A stretch of DNA of 64,000 nt from Gavia stellata (lineage: Eukaryota; Chordata; Aves; Gaviiformes; Gaviidae): positions 77,668,495 to 77,732,494 of the forward strand of contig NC_082597.1 in assembly GCF_030936135.1 (NCBI RefSeq), read 5' to 3'. Below the pieces are notes generated by a model. It was not told the origin of the DNA and ran no database searches. It was given only the letters and a program-made list of their open reading frames with translations. Below, in pieces: positions 1 through 11,285 of this stretch (positions within the stretch are counted from its first letter, which is position 1; every line of letters starts with the position of its first letter). The position numbers and the translations under genes were made by a program.

Positions 1-3000
1 CCGGGAGCGCAGGGGTTGGCCAGGACAGGGAGGGCACAGGCTGACTTGAGCAGGTCTGCTGTGCCGCACCACACCACATCCCGCTATCACAGCCCCTCAG
101 GAGAAAGCCAGGGGCGAGGGTGTCCGCAGAGGGACGCGGTGCATGGGGTGGCAGGAGCGTGTGGCGCAGTCTTTCTTCCTCATGTGGGAGCTTAAAAGAG
201 CTGGTGAGGTTCTTTCAGCCCTGCCTCAGGGCTCACTAAGCACAAACGCGAGTCCAGTGACTCAACACACTGAAGTGAAGGGTGCATTTTTCTGCAGAAG
301 GTTTTAAGGGGTTTGCTGGTATGAGGTGAAACCGTTGCTGTCATCAGCAGCACCAGTTACCATGCTGACGTTATCACTACCTGTACCACGCAGGCAACTG
401 GCAACTTTAAGCTTCCATCTGTTAATCCCTTTAATCCCCTTGTATTCTACGCAATGCTATAAATTAACAGAGTACCTTTTTTCACCCTGCCCCCTTTTTT
501 TTTTTCCTTTGGAAAACAAATTCAATCCACTTCATTCTTCCAGAATGAAAGGCAATGCTGTGGGAATTGTGTCCGAATTGAAATGTTCCTTTTTTTGCTA
601 ATGTGTTATTGCCAATAGTTGTTTGTTTGTTTGTTTGATGCGTGTTAATTTTTGGATAAAAAAGAAAAGTCCATAGACAGCTGGATATACATTAATCTTA
701 GCTAAAAGCTTTTCAGCAGATTAACCCTGGAAGGCAAAAAGGATGTGAACACAGCTGGAATGAATGATTGTTTTCTATTTCAAAGAAATATCCATGAAGC
801 TCTTTTTATTTTGGGGATTCACAGCAAGTATTACAAAATTATCTCTTTCTGCCTTCTTTCAGCTTCCCTTTACAAGTGTCCCGAGAGTGACTTACGATAT
901 ACATTTATTTCTGTTGAGCTGCTGAAATACGTTGCCCGAATCCTTCCCGCCCCTCTCCTGGACTATCAATGGTAGCCCTGATTTCTAAGGGATTTTATCT
1001 GTTTATGGTAAATTTGCAAATGCAATGAAGAGGAGAAGGGCTTGATGCCTTCGCCACGGGGTGTTTGCCCAATGCCCTGCCTCCACGAGGCAGGAGAAGA
1101 CTACCTTGCATTCTTGTTGGCTTTGCTCTAGCAAATTTGACCAGAAGCCAAACACAGATTCAGTCAACCCCAGGCTACCTTTTTTGGTTGGTTGGTTTTG
1201 GCAAATATGTGTTTGGAGGAAAGCGGGAGAAAGGCACATGCAAGCCTCTGCCTGATGGCTGGCTTCTTTCGTTGAACTGCTGGATGTGCAGCTTGTGCTA
1301 AAGTCTGTGCTGTGCTTGTGGGCAGATGATCTCTCCCCCTGTGCTCAGGCTGTAAGCTGGAGGCAGCGATGTTTCCTTTGGGCATTTCACACCACTGACT
1401 CTGGTATTGAAGCTTGCACCATGTCCGGTGCTAACAAACTGAGCTCTGGATGGGAAAGGTGAAGACTTGCTTGAGTAAAATTGATGGGCCCACGTAAACG
1501 TGCAACTCCGCATGGCTCCAAATCCCCCCCTGGCACTTGGGACCTTTCTGCACTTTGCCCACTCTTTTGCTTTTGATCAACAATGCCAGACAGACCCCAC
1601 TGTCACTGTGCTGCTAAACACAAGCTGCAAAACAAAGCAAAAACCCAAGGAAGCCCCCGACCCTAAACTAGAAAGCAAACAAAAACCCTCATTGCTTTGA
1701 TCCTGAATGTTTCTACCTCCGCTTTACAGGTCTGTGAGTTCTACGTTTCAGCCGGCTTCCAAAAAACCTCATTGCAGAGGAGGCTGTTACAGCCATCCCA
1801 GTTGTCTAGAAAAGGCAGTTTTCACATGTCAGCTGATGATGCCAGACCGTAGCTGCTGCGATGCAAGCAAAGAGCGCCCAGTACCGCTGTGATGACGCGT
1901 GACTCACGGAGTACGTCTGCAGTGACTGATGGATACAGCACTGAAACCTGAATGTCGCAGTGGGGCTTGGGGGACTTCGCACGTAGAAAGGAAGCAGACA
2001 CTCAAAAAAGGCGCGTCATTTACAGAGACAGTCTAATAGCTCCTTTTGCAATTTCATGATGTGGTGCAAGGGACGGATTCGGTGTGCCTCGAGTGTGGGA
2101 AAGAGGTCTGGACAGGCACACTTTAACTTAAATTGCTGTGAAATTCTTTTTTTTAAACCAATGTCTGCCTGCAAAGTCCGTACAGACTGTCTGCCATTCT
2201 GCCTTCTTCATCACAGCGTTAGAAAACCTCATAAATATTTCGGGTTGTTCCCTTGCAGTGCTGGACTCAGACATGTGCATTTTGTTATGGACCTGAGATG
2301 GTGAGAGGTGAATTGCGCAGCCCAAGGGCTTACAGAGAGCTTCTGACAGCCAAAAACCTACCCGACCTCTAGTCGTGGTCTGGTGTTGGGGCTGTAAAAC
2401 CTGTCTGCAACATTTGTGATGACAGATTGAGTTCTGAGAAAATACTACCAGGCAGATTTGGAGAAAGGGTGTTTTAGAAGAAAGCAATATAAGAAGCGTT
2501 CTGAGGCAAACATCCAGGGGTGACTGGATCTGTAGTTTGTTTTCCTACAGTTTATTGGAAAAACAAAGGATAATTAAAAAAATAAATTAAAACTTTTACT
2601 GCCTGTATGACATCGTATTTCCTACTGAGCAAATGTTTTGATGAGAAATGCTGCAATTAGGTTTTAGGTGATTCTTTAGTACTGTTTTGGTAGGGATTAG
2701 CCATTGCCGCTGACTGAGGATGCATGCGCCTGAGCTCCCACTGCTTTCTGCTGGAGCTGCGGCTGCTGGGGCTGGCAGGGGAGGAAAAGTTCCCCTGCTT
2801 GACAGACAGTTTATAAAAATTGGAGAGCTCTTCACTCTTCTACAGCTGAAAAATGATAAGAAAGACTGCCATGAAAGCTGTCTAACCTACAGCTCCTTTT
2901 GGGCACCTCTGAGGAAGCCGGAGACCTTTTCTCTCGTCTTTTTCTCTCCCTCCTGCGTGGAGCACAGGGGCTACTGCACACCCGCTCCCTGGCACCCGGC

Positions 3001-3773
3001 CACACCGTCACGGGTGTCCAGGCGGTCTCCGTGTGGTGTCCGGGCACTGCTGCACCAGCCAGAGAGCTCTGGGACCTTTAACTTGCTGCCTGGACCTGAA
3101 AGCACAGTGGGTGCAAAGTCCCTACTGAATTTCCAGAGAAGAAAGAAGTCTTCCCTGTCATTCATTAATCACCATTGTAAGAAATAATTTGAGCTTCTTG
3201 GGGCGGGGGACCTCAATATGTTCCTATAATATGGTAAGCCCATAACAAAATTTTGGCTTCAGTTTCACCATAGGCATTTATCTCCTTCGTGCATTTCAGT
3301 TTGGGGGAAATGGGGAAGAAAAAACTAAGACCACCTATTTTATTCTTTCCTGGGATTTACTAATCACCAGAAAGCAAGCAATACTTCCTGTAACGTGTGG
3401 TGGTTATTGCTTTGTTCTTGCTTCTAGTATAAAAGTTTTTGAGATGTCCTGCTCTTCTAACTGAATATGTTTCCGTTAAATCAGTAGTTCCATTTTGTCT
3501 ATTAAAACCAAACTTTTCCTTATTGAGTATTGTTGTAGAAATAATTCCCACTCTTTTACTGCGTTCCTTTCTTTTTCAACAAGGGAGAATTAAAGTGGCA
3601 GACGCTGGGAATACATTAGCCGTAGCAGTTTTTATAAAGCCTGAAAAGAAGACGGTGCAATATTTTGCAGGGTGGGCATTTTCTCTGTTTCCTCCCTCTG
3701 GTACAGTCTGTGGCAACAAGTAGCTCAACCTTTTGCTTTATACTCTCTTCTGTGAACATCCTCTAAACTTCAG
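1..3773. other. Gene-free flank, no recognisable gene
   Basis: This stretch is somewhat richer in G and C than the right half of the window. The open frames here are short, overlap on both strands and match no protein I recognise. It holds a short GTTT repeat (618-637) and near 1889-1910 a TGACG motif next to TGACTCA, which resembles CRE and AP-1 sites. In mammals the gene lying beyond the 3' end of SHISAL1 is PARVG, but I see no parvin exon here. I read it as intergenic DNA. Confidence 0.5.
618..637. repeat. (GTTT)n microsatellite
   Basis: About five uninterrupted copies of a GTTT unit are visible directly. It is a simple repeat with no coding meaning. Confidence 0.85.
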
Positions 3774-5917
3774 GGCCGATGCTGACCTGTTAAGATCTGG
3801 TTGCCACCAAATGTAGTCCACCCAAGCTCTGTGCATGTTTGTCGCGCCCTGCTTTTGTGCCTTGGAGTTGGACAGCACGTGGAAAACTGCGGGTAGTTCT
3901 GCTAAAGCGAACGGCTTCAGGTACACCAGGGTAAGTTTTTTGGCTGAGAAACCTGGCTACTTGCCTGGAATGGAAAATCCTGTGGTTGCTTTGGCAAAAG
4001 CTGCGTGTCTTTTGCAGATGTCCCACTCATGCCACCCAATTTTATATTTTCCCGTGAGTCCTGACATTTTCTATGTGTATTTCAGTGAGTGGCCATTTGT
4101 AAGGCAGCTTATTTTCCTGTAACAAGTCTGGAGGAATGAGAGCTATACTCACACAGGCTTGAATGGGACAGCTGACCTGATGGCGCGAGCTGAGAGATGG
4201 CACAGCGAAGGTGAGACAAAGTCCATCAGACTTCAGCCAAGCAGACTGAAACTCTCTGGGTTTGGGTCAGATCTCTCACTGCTTTCCGACACAGGCGTGG
4301 CATGTGCTCGCACATTCCAGGCGAGTGCCTACTTCTTTTGATCTGAGGCAGTCTCTGGATGTTTGGCTTCACGGTGAGAAAGGAGCCTGCCTGGGGTATG
4401 CAGCTGCTACTTGGATACGTGCAAACAGCCGTGCTGACAACAAGAGGAGTTTGGCTTCCCCTTGGGGTCTTGGCTCACAGTTAGCAGGCACGCAGCTTGG
4501 CCTTCCTTCAGACTCCGCTATTTTTACCCTACTCTGCTCCAAAGTTTATTTGCCGGTTGCCAGCTCACCGAGGTTTGTCTCCTCGATTCATCTCAGCGGA
4601 GCCTGGGCAGCAGCAAAGCCAAAGCCCAACCCTGCGGTACAAACTGGATAGCATCTGGACAGCAGAGCGTGGTTTTAAATCGCAAGTGCAAAGCACGCAC
4701 TTAAAAGTGTTTTTAGTTTTAACAACCGCTTCCTTCCTCAGGACACGCGGATGTTTCTGGCTCACGGGGTAAAGGAGGGAAACGCCTCACTGCCGGGTGA
4801 TGGAGCAAGGCGTGGGAGCCGTGGTGGGGCTGGAAAAACACACCTGCGGCAAGGGGAGACCCGGCAAAGGCAATGGCAGTGTTTCAGGAGTTGGGCCCTG
4901 GAGGAGAGGACAGCACGAGGGACCCCGGATCAAAGCTCGGGAAGTGGCCCCAAGCAGCGCAGAAATCTGCCCGTAGCACCAGGCTGCAGGAGTTTACCAC
5001 AGCTCTGACAGAGCCTCTTTTGAGAGCAAGGCAGTGTCCAGAGCACGCTGGACCTCCAGATGGGCCCTGCGATGAGATCTCATCTAGGAGGTCTGAACCT
5101 CTAGTGACTACAAATGTGGGGCTGCAAGGATGGCAGGGGAGAACAGACAGCTTGCACCAGCTGGAGAGAGAGATGGTGAGTAAAGACCGTGGTCCAGCCA
5201 AAATATCCTTCGTTTAACTGTTGGGGAGAAGTGAAACGGAGAACTGGATTTGCCCTATTCGTCCATTCCTGCCAACAAGGAATGTGTGTCTCTGCAAAAG
5301 GATGCTGGAAGCCTTCGTGCAGAGAGGTGATAAGTAAGGACGTTTCTTAATGTTGGTGATTCTCCCTGTGATAGCATGGCCTGATTTCCTATCGTCTGAG
5401 CATTAGGAAATGGGAGGAGGAGTTAAAAGAGGAAGATGCAGTGTTCAAGCAGTCCAAGTGTTCCTATTTTATTTCAGCCCTGAATCAGTTCCAGTTTCAG
5501 GCACTTCTGAATGTCTGTGGTAACCCTTCTGTCGCTGTGAGGCTGAAGTCCCTGAGAAAAAGGAGCAGGCTCCCAGCCGGAGCCATCAGCTGATGGTGTC
5601 TTGGCTGAAAAGAAGAGCATTCCTGTGCAGACTGGGAGGGACAATGTTTTAGAAGGTGAAGCAGTTGGTCCTTGCAGCTGGGCGTTTGCTTGCTCGGTGC
5701 CAGGAGGCATGGCTGGGTCTTGGGGAGGGTGGCAGCACCTGCAGGTGTGTGAAAAGGCACTGCCTGCTACGGTTAGAGCGATAGCTCGTTGTATACCGAC
5801 CATGCTGGAAAAAGATATGAAATGGAGGAGTGATGACTACACAGCATCAACAACAAACCGCACCTCCTGTGCCACTCGGCTGCAGCCCAGGAGCTCAATA
5901 AAAATTTGACTGTGGGC
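3774..5917 (+). ncRNA. Candidate three-exon plus-strand transcript (lncRNA or UTR)
   Basis: Three segments are each bounded by good splice signals. Exon A, 3774-3930, follows a long pyrimidine tract ending TTCAG and is followed by GTAAGT. Exon B, 4742-5175, follows TTCCTTCCTCAG with a TTTAAC branch-like motif upstream and is followed by GTGAGT. Exon C starts at 5478 after TATTTTATTTCAG and runs to an AATAAA at 5897-5902, with a GT-rich stretch beyond it. Exon A has stops in all three frames near its 5' end. No frame stays open through exon B, so the spliced product looks non-coding, or it could be the untranslated end of a gene that begins left of the window. The implied introns are 811 and 302 bp. 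The model rests on motif reading alone, and splice-like motifs do occur by chance in GC-richer DNA. Confidence 0.33.
5897..5902 (+). promoter_or_regulatory. Candidate poly(A) signal AATAAA
   Basis: A canonical AATAAA hexamer is followed within about 15-40 bases by TGTGGG and later TGGCGTTTGTATGGTGAGTG, the GT-rich context expected downstream of a cleavage site. It would end the candidate transcript that starts at 3774. Cleavage would be expected near 5915-5925. Confidence 0.45.
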
Positions 5918-6923
5918 TTAAGCAGTGCTTTTTATTCAAGTGGCGTTTGTATGGTGAGTGTAACAAAATGTAAAATCTGTGACAGTCACAGTATTGCGTG
6001 ATTTCTTTTCCTAGGGTTTGGAGCTTTATACTTTTTTTATCAGCTAGAAATAAGTTGCTTTAACAAACATCCATGCAGTTAGGGAAGAGAAAAGGGAAAG
6101 GTGGTGAAATGTCTTTGAGCTCCTTTATCTGCATAATAATAGCAGATATAGTACAGGGATGCTGTGTCTCCTTGCTAGATAAATTCCCAACTGGCTTTTT
6201 CTGGTGGCTGCTTAAAGCGTGTTCGTTCAGGGAAAGAGAAGGTGTACTGTGTGGTTAAAATGATAATGGAGTTTATACAGCAAATCCCGGCTATCACTTA
6301 ATCACCGGAGGTGGTAATTCCTACTGCCAGGAATTATGTTACCACCTACTCCAGCAGCATTTTGCAACATAAAATCTTCTAACAAAATCCGGGCATGCTT
6401 GTGAAAGGGGGCTTTGCAGTGAACAGTTTGATATTGCACATAGTTATCAATGATGTAATATACCTGATTCTGGGGCCAGCAAATACTGGAGAAAAGAGCT
6501 GGTAGATCCTACGCTGGGGAGCAAAACCTCGAGGTCAAATGTAACATAGCTTTTTAGATGCTTCTGAGATTTGAATTGTTTTCAATAGTCCTATATGAAA
6601 AAAACCCCATTTTTCAGCAGTAACTATAAGGCAGTTAAAACCAAAATTAATTAAAAAAAAGTCATTTGGGAGAATGCCTTAAATTTAAACTGGAGCTTAG
6701 CTGGCCAATAGGAGAATATTCTCAGATATTACCTAGATGAAGCTTTTTTTGTTTGTTGTCAAAACTAAGGATTTAAACCCAGTTGTCACTGGTGGTTCTC
6801 AAGGCAACAAAGCAGCTATTTGTGTTCAAGTGCTGTCACCCCTCGTGGCCCGGAACGCGGCCTGAGACTCCCAGCAGCTCCTAGCAAAAACTTCCCTGAC
6901 GCACGCAGCCTCTTCGCTTTCAG

Positions 6924-7115
6924 TCTGCCCTGCCTTACGTGCCGGTTGTTTCGGATTGTGAAAGACTCAACAGTGAGACCAATAGCTCATTCCAGGGAGA
7001 CAGCATTGCGAGTGATAAGGAGGCAGAGAGACGATTGAGAAACGTTACGTTAATATTCCCTAGCTTCAAAAAAAAACAACCTAGAAAAATAAAGCAGGCT
7101 CGCCCAATAGCGGTG
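6924..7115 (+). CDS. Candidate isolated coding exon, 64 codons, unassigned
   Basis: The segment follows a textbook 3' splice site: CTGAC about 25-30 bases upstream, then a pyrimidine tract ending GCTTTCAG. It ends at GTG followed by GTAAGT. It is 192 nt, an exact multiple of three, and one frame is open throughout. That frame begins S-A-L-P-Y-V-P-V-V and ends with a basic stretch F-K-K-K-Q-P-R-K-I-K-Q. I do not recognise the protein, and there is no convincing partner exon. A 64-codon open frame can arise by chance; the good flanking signals are what make it notable. It could equally be an exon of a non-coding RNA. Confidence 0.25.
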
Positions 7116-9704
7116 GTAAGTATGCAGGCACACACCGCGCATCACAGAAAGTGTGTTGCTTTAGTTTTGGTGATGAGCACAAACCACTGGGGAAGCATGG
7201 ACTGTGCTCCCACTGGAAAGCTGGGAGAGTGCGTGCTTCGGGAAGGATTTACCCTGGAGAGTGCCGTCCTCTACAGTGGGGTGCAGCAGGGAAGTTCAGG
7301 CCTCTGTAATGGGATGCTTTGTTTCCATTTCATGTTTTATAGGAAAAGTATAACAAAGAAAGGTGCAAAGACTAGCTGAAGAGCGTGTAGTGAAGAGAGG
7401 CGGAAGAGTTCCCCTCTCTTTAGATGACTTTTCAGTTCTTTATAAAATCCTACTGATTCCTCATTATCCTTACAAATAAACACCAGTGATGGAATTGCAC
7501 TTAAGGATGAAATGATGAATTCGAGAAGCGCTTGAGGCTCTGTACAGTTCAGCTGTTCGAAGAAGAGAGTTAAAATTCTGATTGGGAAAGTCAAGCCATT
7601 ATACGCATACACATGAATGCCCACACACATCTAATACATCAGTATGGTTTTCCCCCCCCCATTTCCATTTTCTGCACAAATTAAATTAACTGTTGAGAAT
7701 AACTTGGGTAGGAGGGACAGGGGTTTGTTTTCTTGCAAGTAAATACCAAAACCGAGATACCTTTTCCCTCCTTGTCCTTCTCTACGTGTGAGCGACAAGC
7801 AGATCAGCACACTCTGCTTTCCAGTAAGAACAAACCCTTAATTTAAAGGAACTGGTTGTGATGCTCCTGTTTGTTTATGATTTGGTGATAATGGCTTGGT
7901 AATGGCAGTCTGTAAGTCACTATCAGCATTTTAACATCTTCTATGGAAATTCCAGAGATATTTAATTTGCTTACTTGGTATATAAAAGCTGTTCCTGCTG
8001 AGCATAATGTGATGAATATAATTCATACTCAATTACTAGAAGCATGCTGCAAAAAATTATCGAAACTTGGTAAGGGAGCCGTAACACATCCAATACATCA
8101 ATTTACCGTTTCTCTTCTCAGTTGTCTTGTAAATTTAGCTGTTTTCATAATTGTGAGTGCAGTTTAAGAAGGGGAGTGGGTTGTGATTATTTGTGGTTTT
8201 ATGTATTTATGTGGTTTTAAAACTGTCTTTTGTCCTCTTTTTCTTTCTGCAATATGTCTCCGTAAGTCTTAGCACAGTGGGATGTAATTCTGGTCTCTTA
8301 CAGTTGCAAAAAACCTAAGAATTATTGAAGTGTTGCTTTAATGAAAATGATCCTTCTCCATTTTTGAGCTGATGAGTGTAGTTATAGAAGCTGCAGCAAT
8401 TAACTATGTTACATGAAATAACTGACATTACAAAGGTTTTCTCATCTTTTTTTTTTTTAAATTTGGCTTTAACATTTCTGTATTTTTGACTGTTTAGGGG
8501 TATTCCTGCAGCACAGTCTCTAGTCTGGGGTTAGTGACCTGATATTGAACGCATAATTTCGAATGTGAAAAGGTACATCCTGTGTTTGTAAATGCCAGCG
8601 TTTCACTCGGACGTGAAAGATTCGGAATGAGCCAAGGAGGACAACAAGTGCTGGATAGGACAACAGCTGAGGAAAACCTACGCTTGGGAGCTGCAGGACA
8701 GGGAAGAGCAAGAACTGTTTCCGTCTAAGGAAGCAACCTGTACCGAGAGGTGAGAAGCCCCCCAGGACTCTCCCTCCTGCCCATGTGCTGTGTTAGGACC
8801 TAGACTCCCCAGCTATATTACCAACATTTTCTTGGGGAGTGGGTGGATGGAGGAGAAGCTTTAAGTATAAACAAAGCTGCCAACAGAAAACAGCAATTGT
8901 TTTTTGCTTGGGGTTTTTTTTGCAGATGTGTGTTTAATCCAGTTATCAAAAATGTTCCCTTTTACTAGTCTGAAAGCTGAAATTTCAGCTCAGCCTGCTT
9001 AATATTTTTGGAACATCGGCAATGATGCCTCCTAAATGATAGGTGATAAAGGGACCTGAGAGAGCACGGTGCGTTTAGGAAGTCTAAACTTTTCCAGAAA
9101 AACTGTCCAAATCCTTCAGCCCGGCAGGAAAAAACCCAACAAAACTGTTGCCTTTCTGAATTGTTGGTCCTGCCTTTTTGTACAGAGCAAGTTAACCGTA
9201 TTCGCCCCTGCCGCAGCTGGGTCGGTGGACCTACCATAACATCCATGTGGGACAGAGTACTTTGTGTGTGGAAATCAAAATGATGCTTTCTTCCTGCTCA
9301 GTTGCACGTTTGGCCTTCTCAGCTAGCCTTGAGTAGTGGAAAGATTATGTTTATTTCTTAGCAGTCTCTGTTCAGTATCCCACACTTCCCTCTTAAGTAT
9401 CTGGTATTAGCAACTGCTGGAAATGTGATGCAGACTAAACGGACCATGTATTTATTTATGCAATGGCCTTAGCCTTTTTTTGTGGTGTGGTTTGGTTTTT
9501 GGGGGGCTTTTTTTTTTTCCCCTCCCAATCCAAGCATCATTCTTTGCATTAAATACACTCTCTTCATTTCCCCTTGTATAAGCCACTTGTATAAACTATG
9601 GAGTATTGGTATCTGGGGATCTCCCCGCAGATGGAAAGGAAGCCATGAAATTTGAAGCTACCGAAAAAAGTGGAAACTCAAATCTTTACAGCTATTCCAG
9701 ACAG
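7116..9704. other. Intergenic stretch, no gene seen
   Basis: No exon, RNA gene or classifiable transposon was recognised. It contains a C-run near 7651-7660, a T-run near 8449-8458 and GT-rich low-complexity DNA around 9480-9520. Short open frames here match nothing known. It lies between the candidate plus-strand exon and the probable 3' end of SHISAL1, so transcripts on the two sides would converge. Confidence 0.45.
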
Positions 9705-9726
9705 TCTTTGAAACACTAATGCAAGT

Positions 9727-9764
9727 TTTATTACAGATATTAGTTTACGTTACACTCATTTATT
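9727..9764 (-). promoter_or_regulatory. SHISAL1: Paired poly(A) signals on the minus strand
   Basis: TTTATT on the plus strand at 9727-9732 and 9759-9764 reads AATAAA on the minus strand. These would be tandem cleavage signals for the candidate SHISAL1 3' UTR. Further minus-strand AATAAA copies occur near 9451, so the exact end is uncertain. Confidence 0.4.
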
Positions 9765-11264
9765 AAAACCTAAGGACATCTTTATAAAAACTACTGTATA
9801 TAAAGACAAGAGCAGTGCAACAGCAGTGTAAAACACGTTTTTGGTTTACTTGGCAATCACTTTAGAAAGACAACATGATTCATAATATGAAGTTAGAGAA
9901 TGCTGCAAAAAATAGGACAGGAGTAGGTCAAAAACTAGATTAGCAAATCACTGGACACTGGCATATATTGATTTCAAACATCGAGTATTATGTAAACAGT
10001 ATTATTGTCGATGTATTAATAAAGAGTGAGAAATCACTGCAACCCTAGGATTTCTAGTTAGCTTAATTAGCCTAAAATTTGACTGCTGACTATTAAAATA
10101 GACTATTGTACTGTATATATTATCTTCTTAGTGATTTACTGTTTATGTAAAAGGAGGACTAGAAGAAATGCCTGTCTTACACACAAGAATTTTTGAGGCT
10201 GAGAAAAGATGTTTCTTCCTGGTGACTGGGTGAGGTTTTGCTTTTTGTTGCTTTACTTTTCATACACCATTACTGGTGGTGAAATAGAACTGACTTTAAA
10301 AATGACTTTGACATGTTACTTCACCACTTCTTCAAGTGGACAGTCCTCATATAGCAATTACAGCCATAATAAAACTATTAAAAACAGTTCTCTAAAATAG
10401 CTGCTACAATATGCTGAAGTATACATTAAGAGGCCGGATTGTTTTCACTCTGTGTTTTTGTAAGATCGATAACCAGGCATGAAAGATGGTTAATTACAAC
10501 ACCAAGTCCTGTACAAGCTTTATAACTTATCTTTTTGTGTCCTATGTTATAGACAGCAATTATTAAGAAGTTGGACACTCAGTTCTCAGTAAAACTGAAG
10601 AGAGAAAATGAGTTGGACAAGGAAGGAGGCTTCTGGAGCACGAAGGTCGTTAATAGCCACTGAGACAGACAGCTGCCATTGTTAAATAGGGTGTATAATG
10701 GAATTACACACTTAAGTAAATGTTAATTTTAGATCCCTTACTTTTCCAACCATATCAGGATAGACATCAAGGAAAACACATCTATTTTAGTCCAGGTCTT
10801 TTCTTTTAGAGAAAGATGGTGTTTGAAACAGTCTCTTTCTGCAGAAATAATTGAAGAATTCACTGCAGTTTATCTGGTTCACCATAATTTCAATCAGGTA
10901 AATGCAGAGGGATATCAGAGCACAGCTACATAGATGGTTGAGATGTTCAGGTGACTGTCTAGCCAGTGCTCTTCTACAATGTCACAAACGCTATGGGACA
11001 AGGGCGATAGCGATGGTGGTAGGGAAACACGTGTGGTGCACTATTTCCCTTCAGTTTATGGTCCAATGAGCATTAATCTTATTCAGGATCTTATATTCTG
11101 CTAAATTACAGAGGCTATCAGATGATTATAACAACACAATTGATGAACAACTGTTCATCAGCTATGACATGGATCTATCCATAAATTAATTGGTAGGCAA
11201 AATCAGAATTCCAGCCAGAGAGTATCTACCTTATATTAACTGGCTCTGTACAGAGAATAAAAGA

Positions 11265-11285
11265 AAACAAACAAACAAACAAAAA
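11265..11285. repeat. (AAAC)n microsatellite
   Basis: Four to five AAAC units lie inside the candidate 3' UTR exon. On the transcribed minus strand this is a GTTT repeat. Confidence 0.85.

Noticed and set aside
2720..3187. 155-codon plus-strand open frame
   Set aside because: Overlapped by frames on the other strand, no recognisable domain and no splice or promoter support; typical of GC-richer DNA.
4873..5217. 114-codon plus-strand frame in candidate exon B
   Set aside because: A stop lies upstream at 4798 in the same frame, and the frame runs through the GTGAGT donor at 5176; no known protein.
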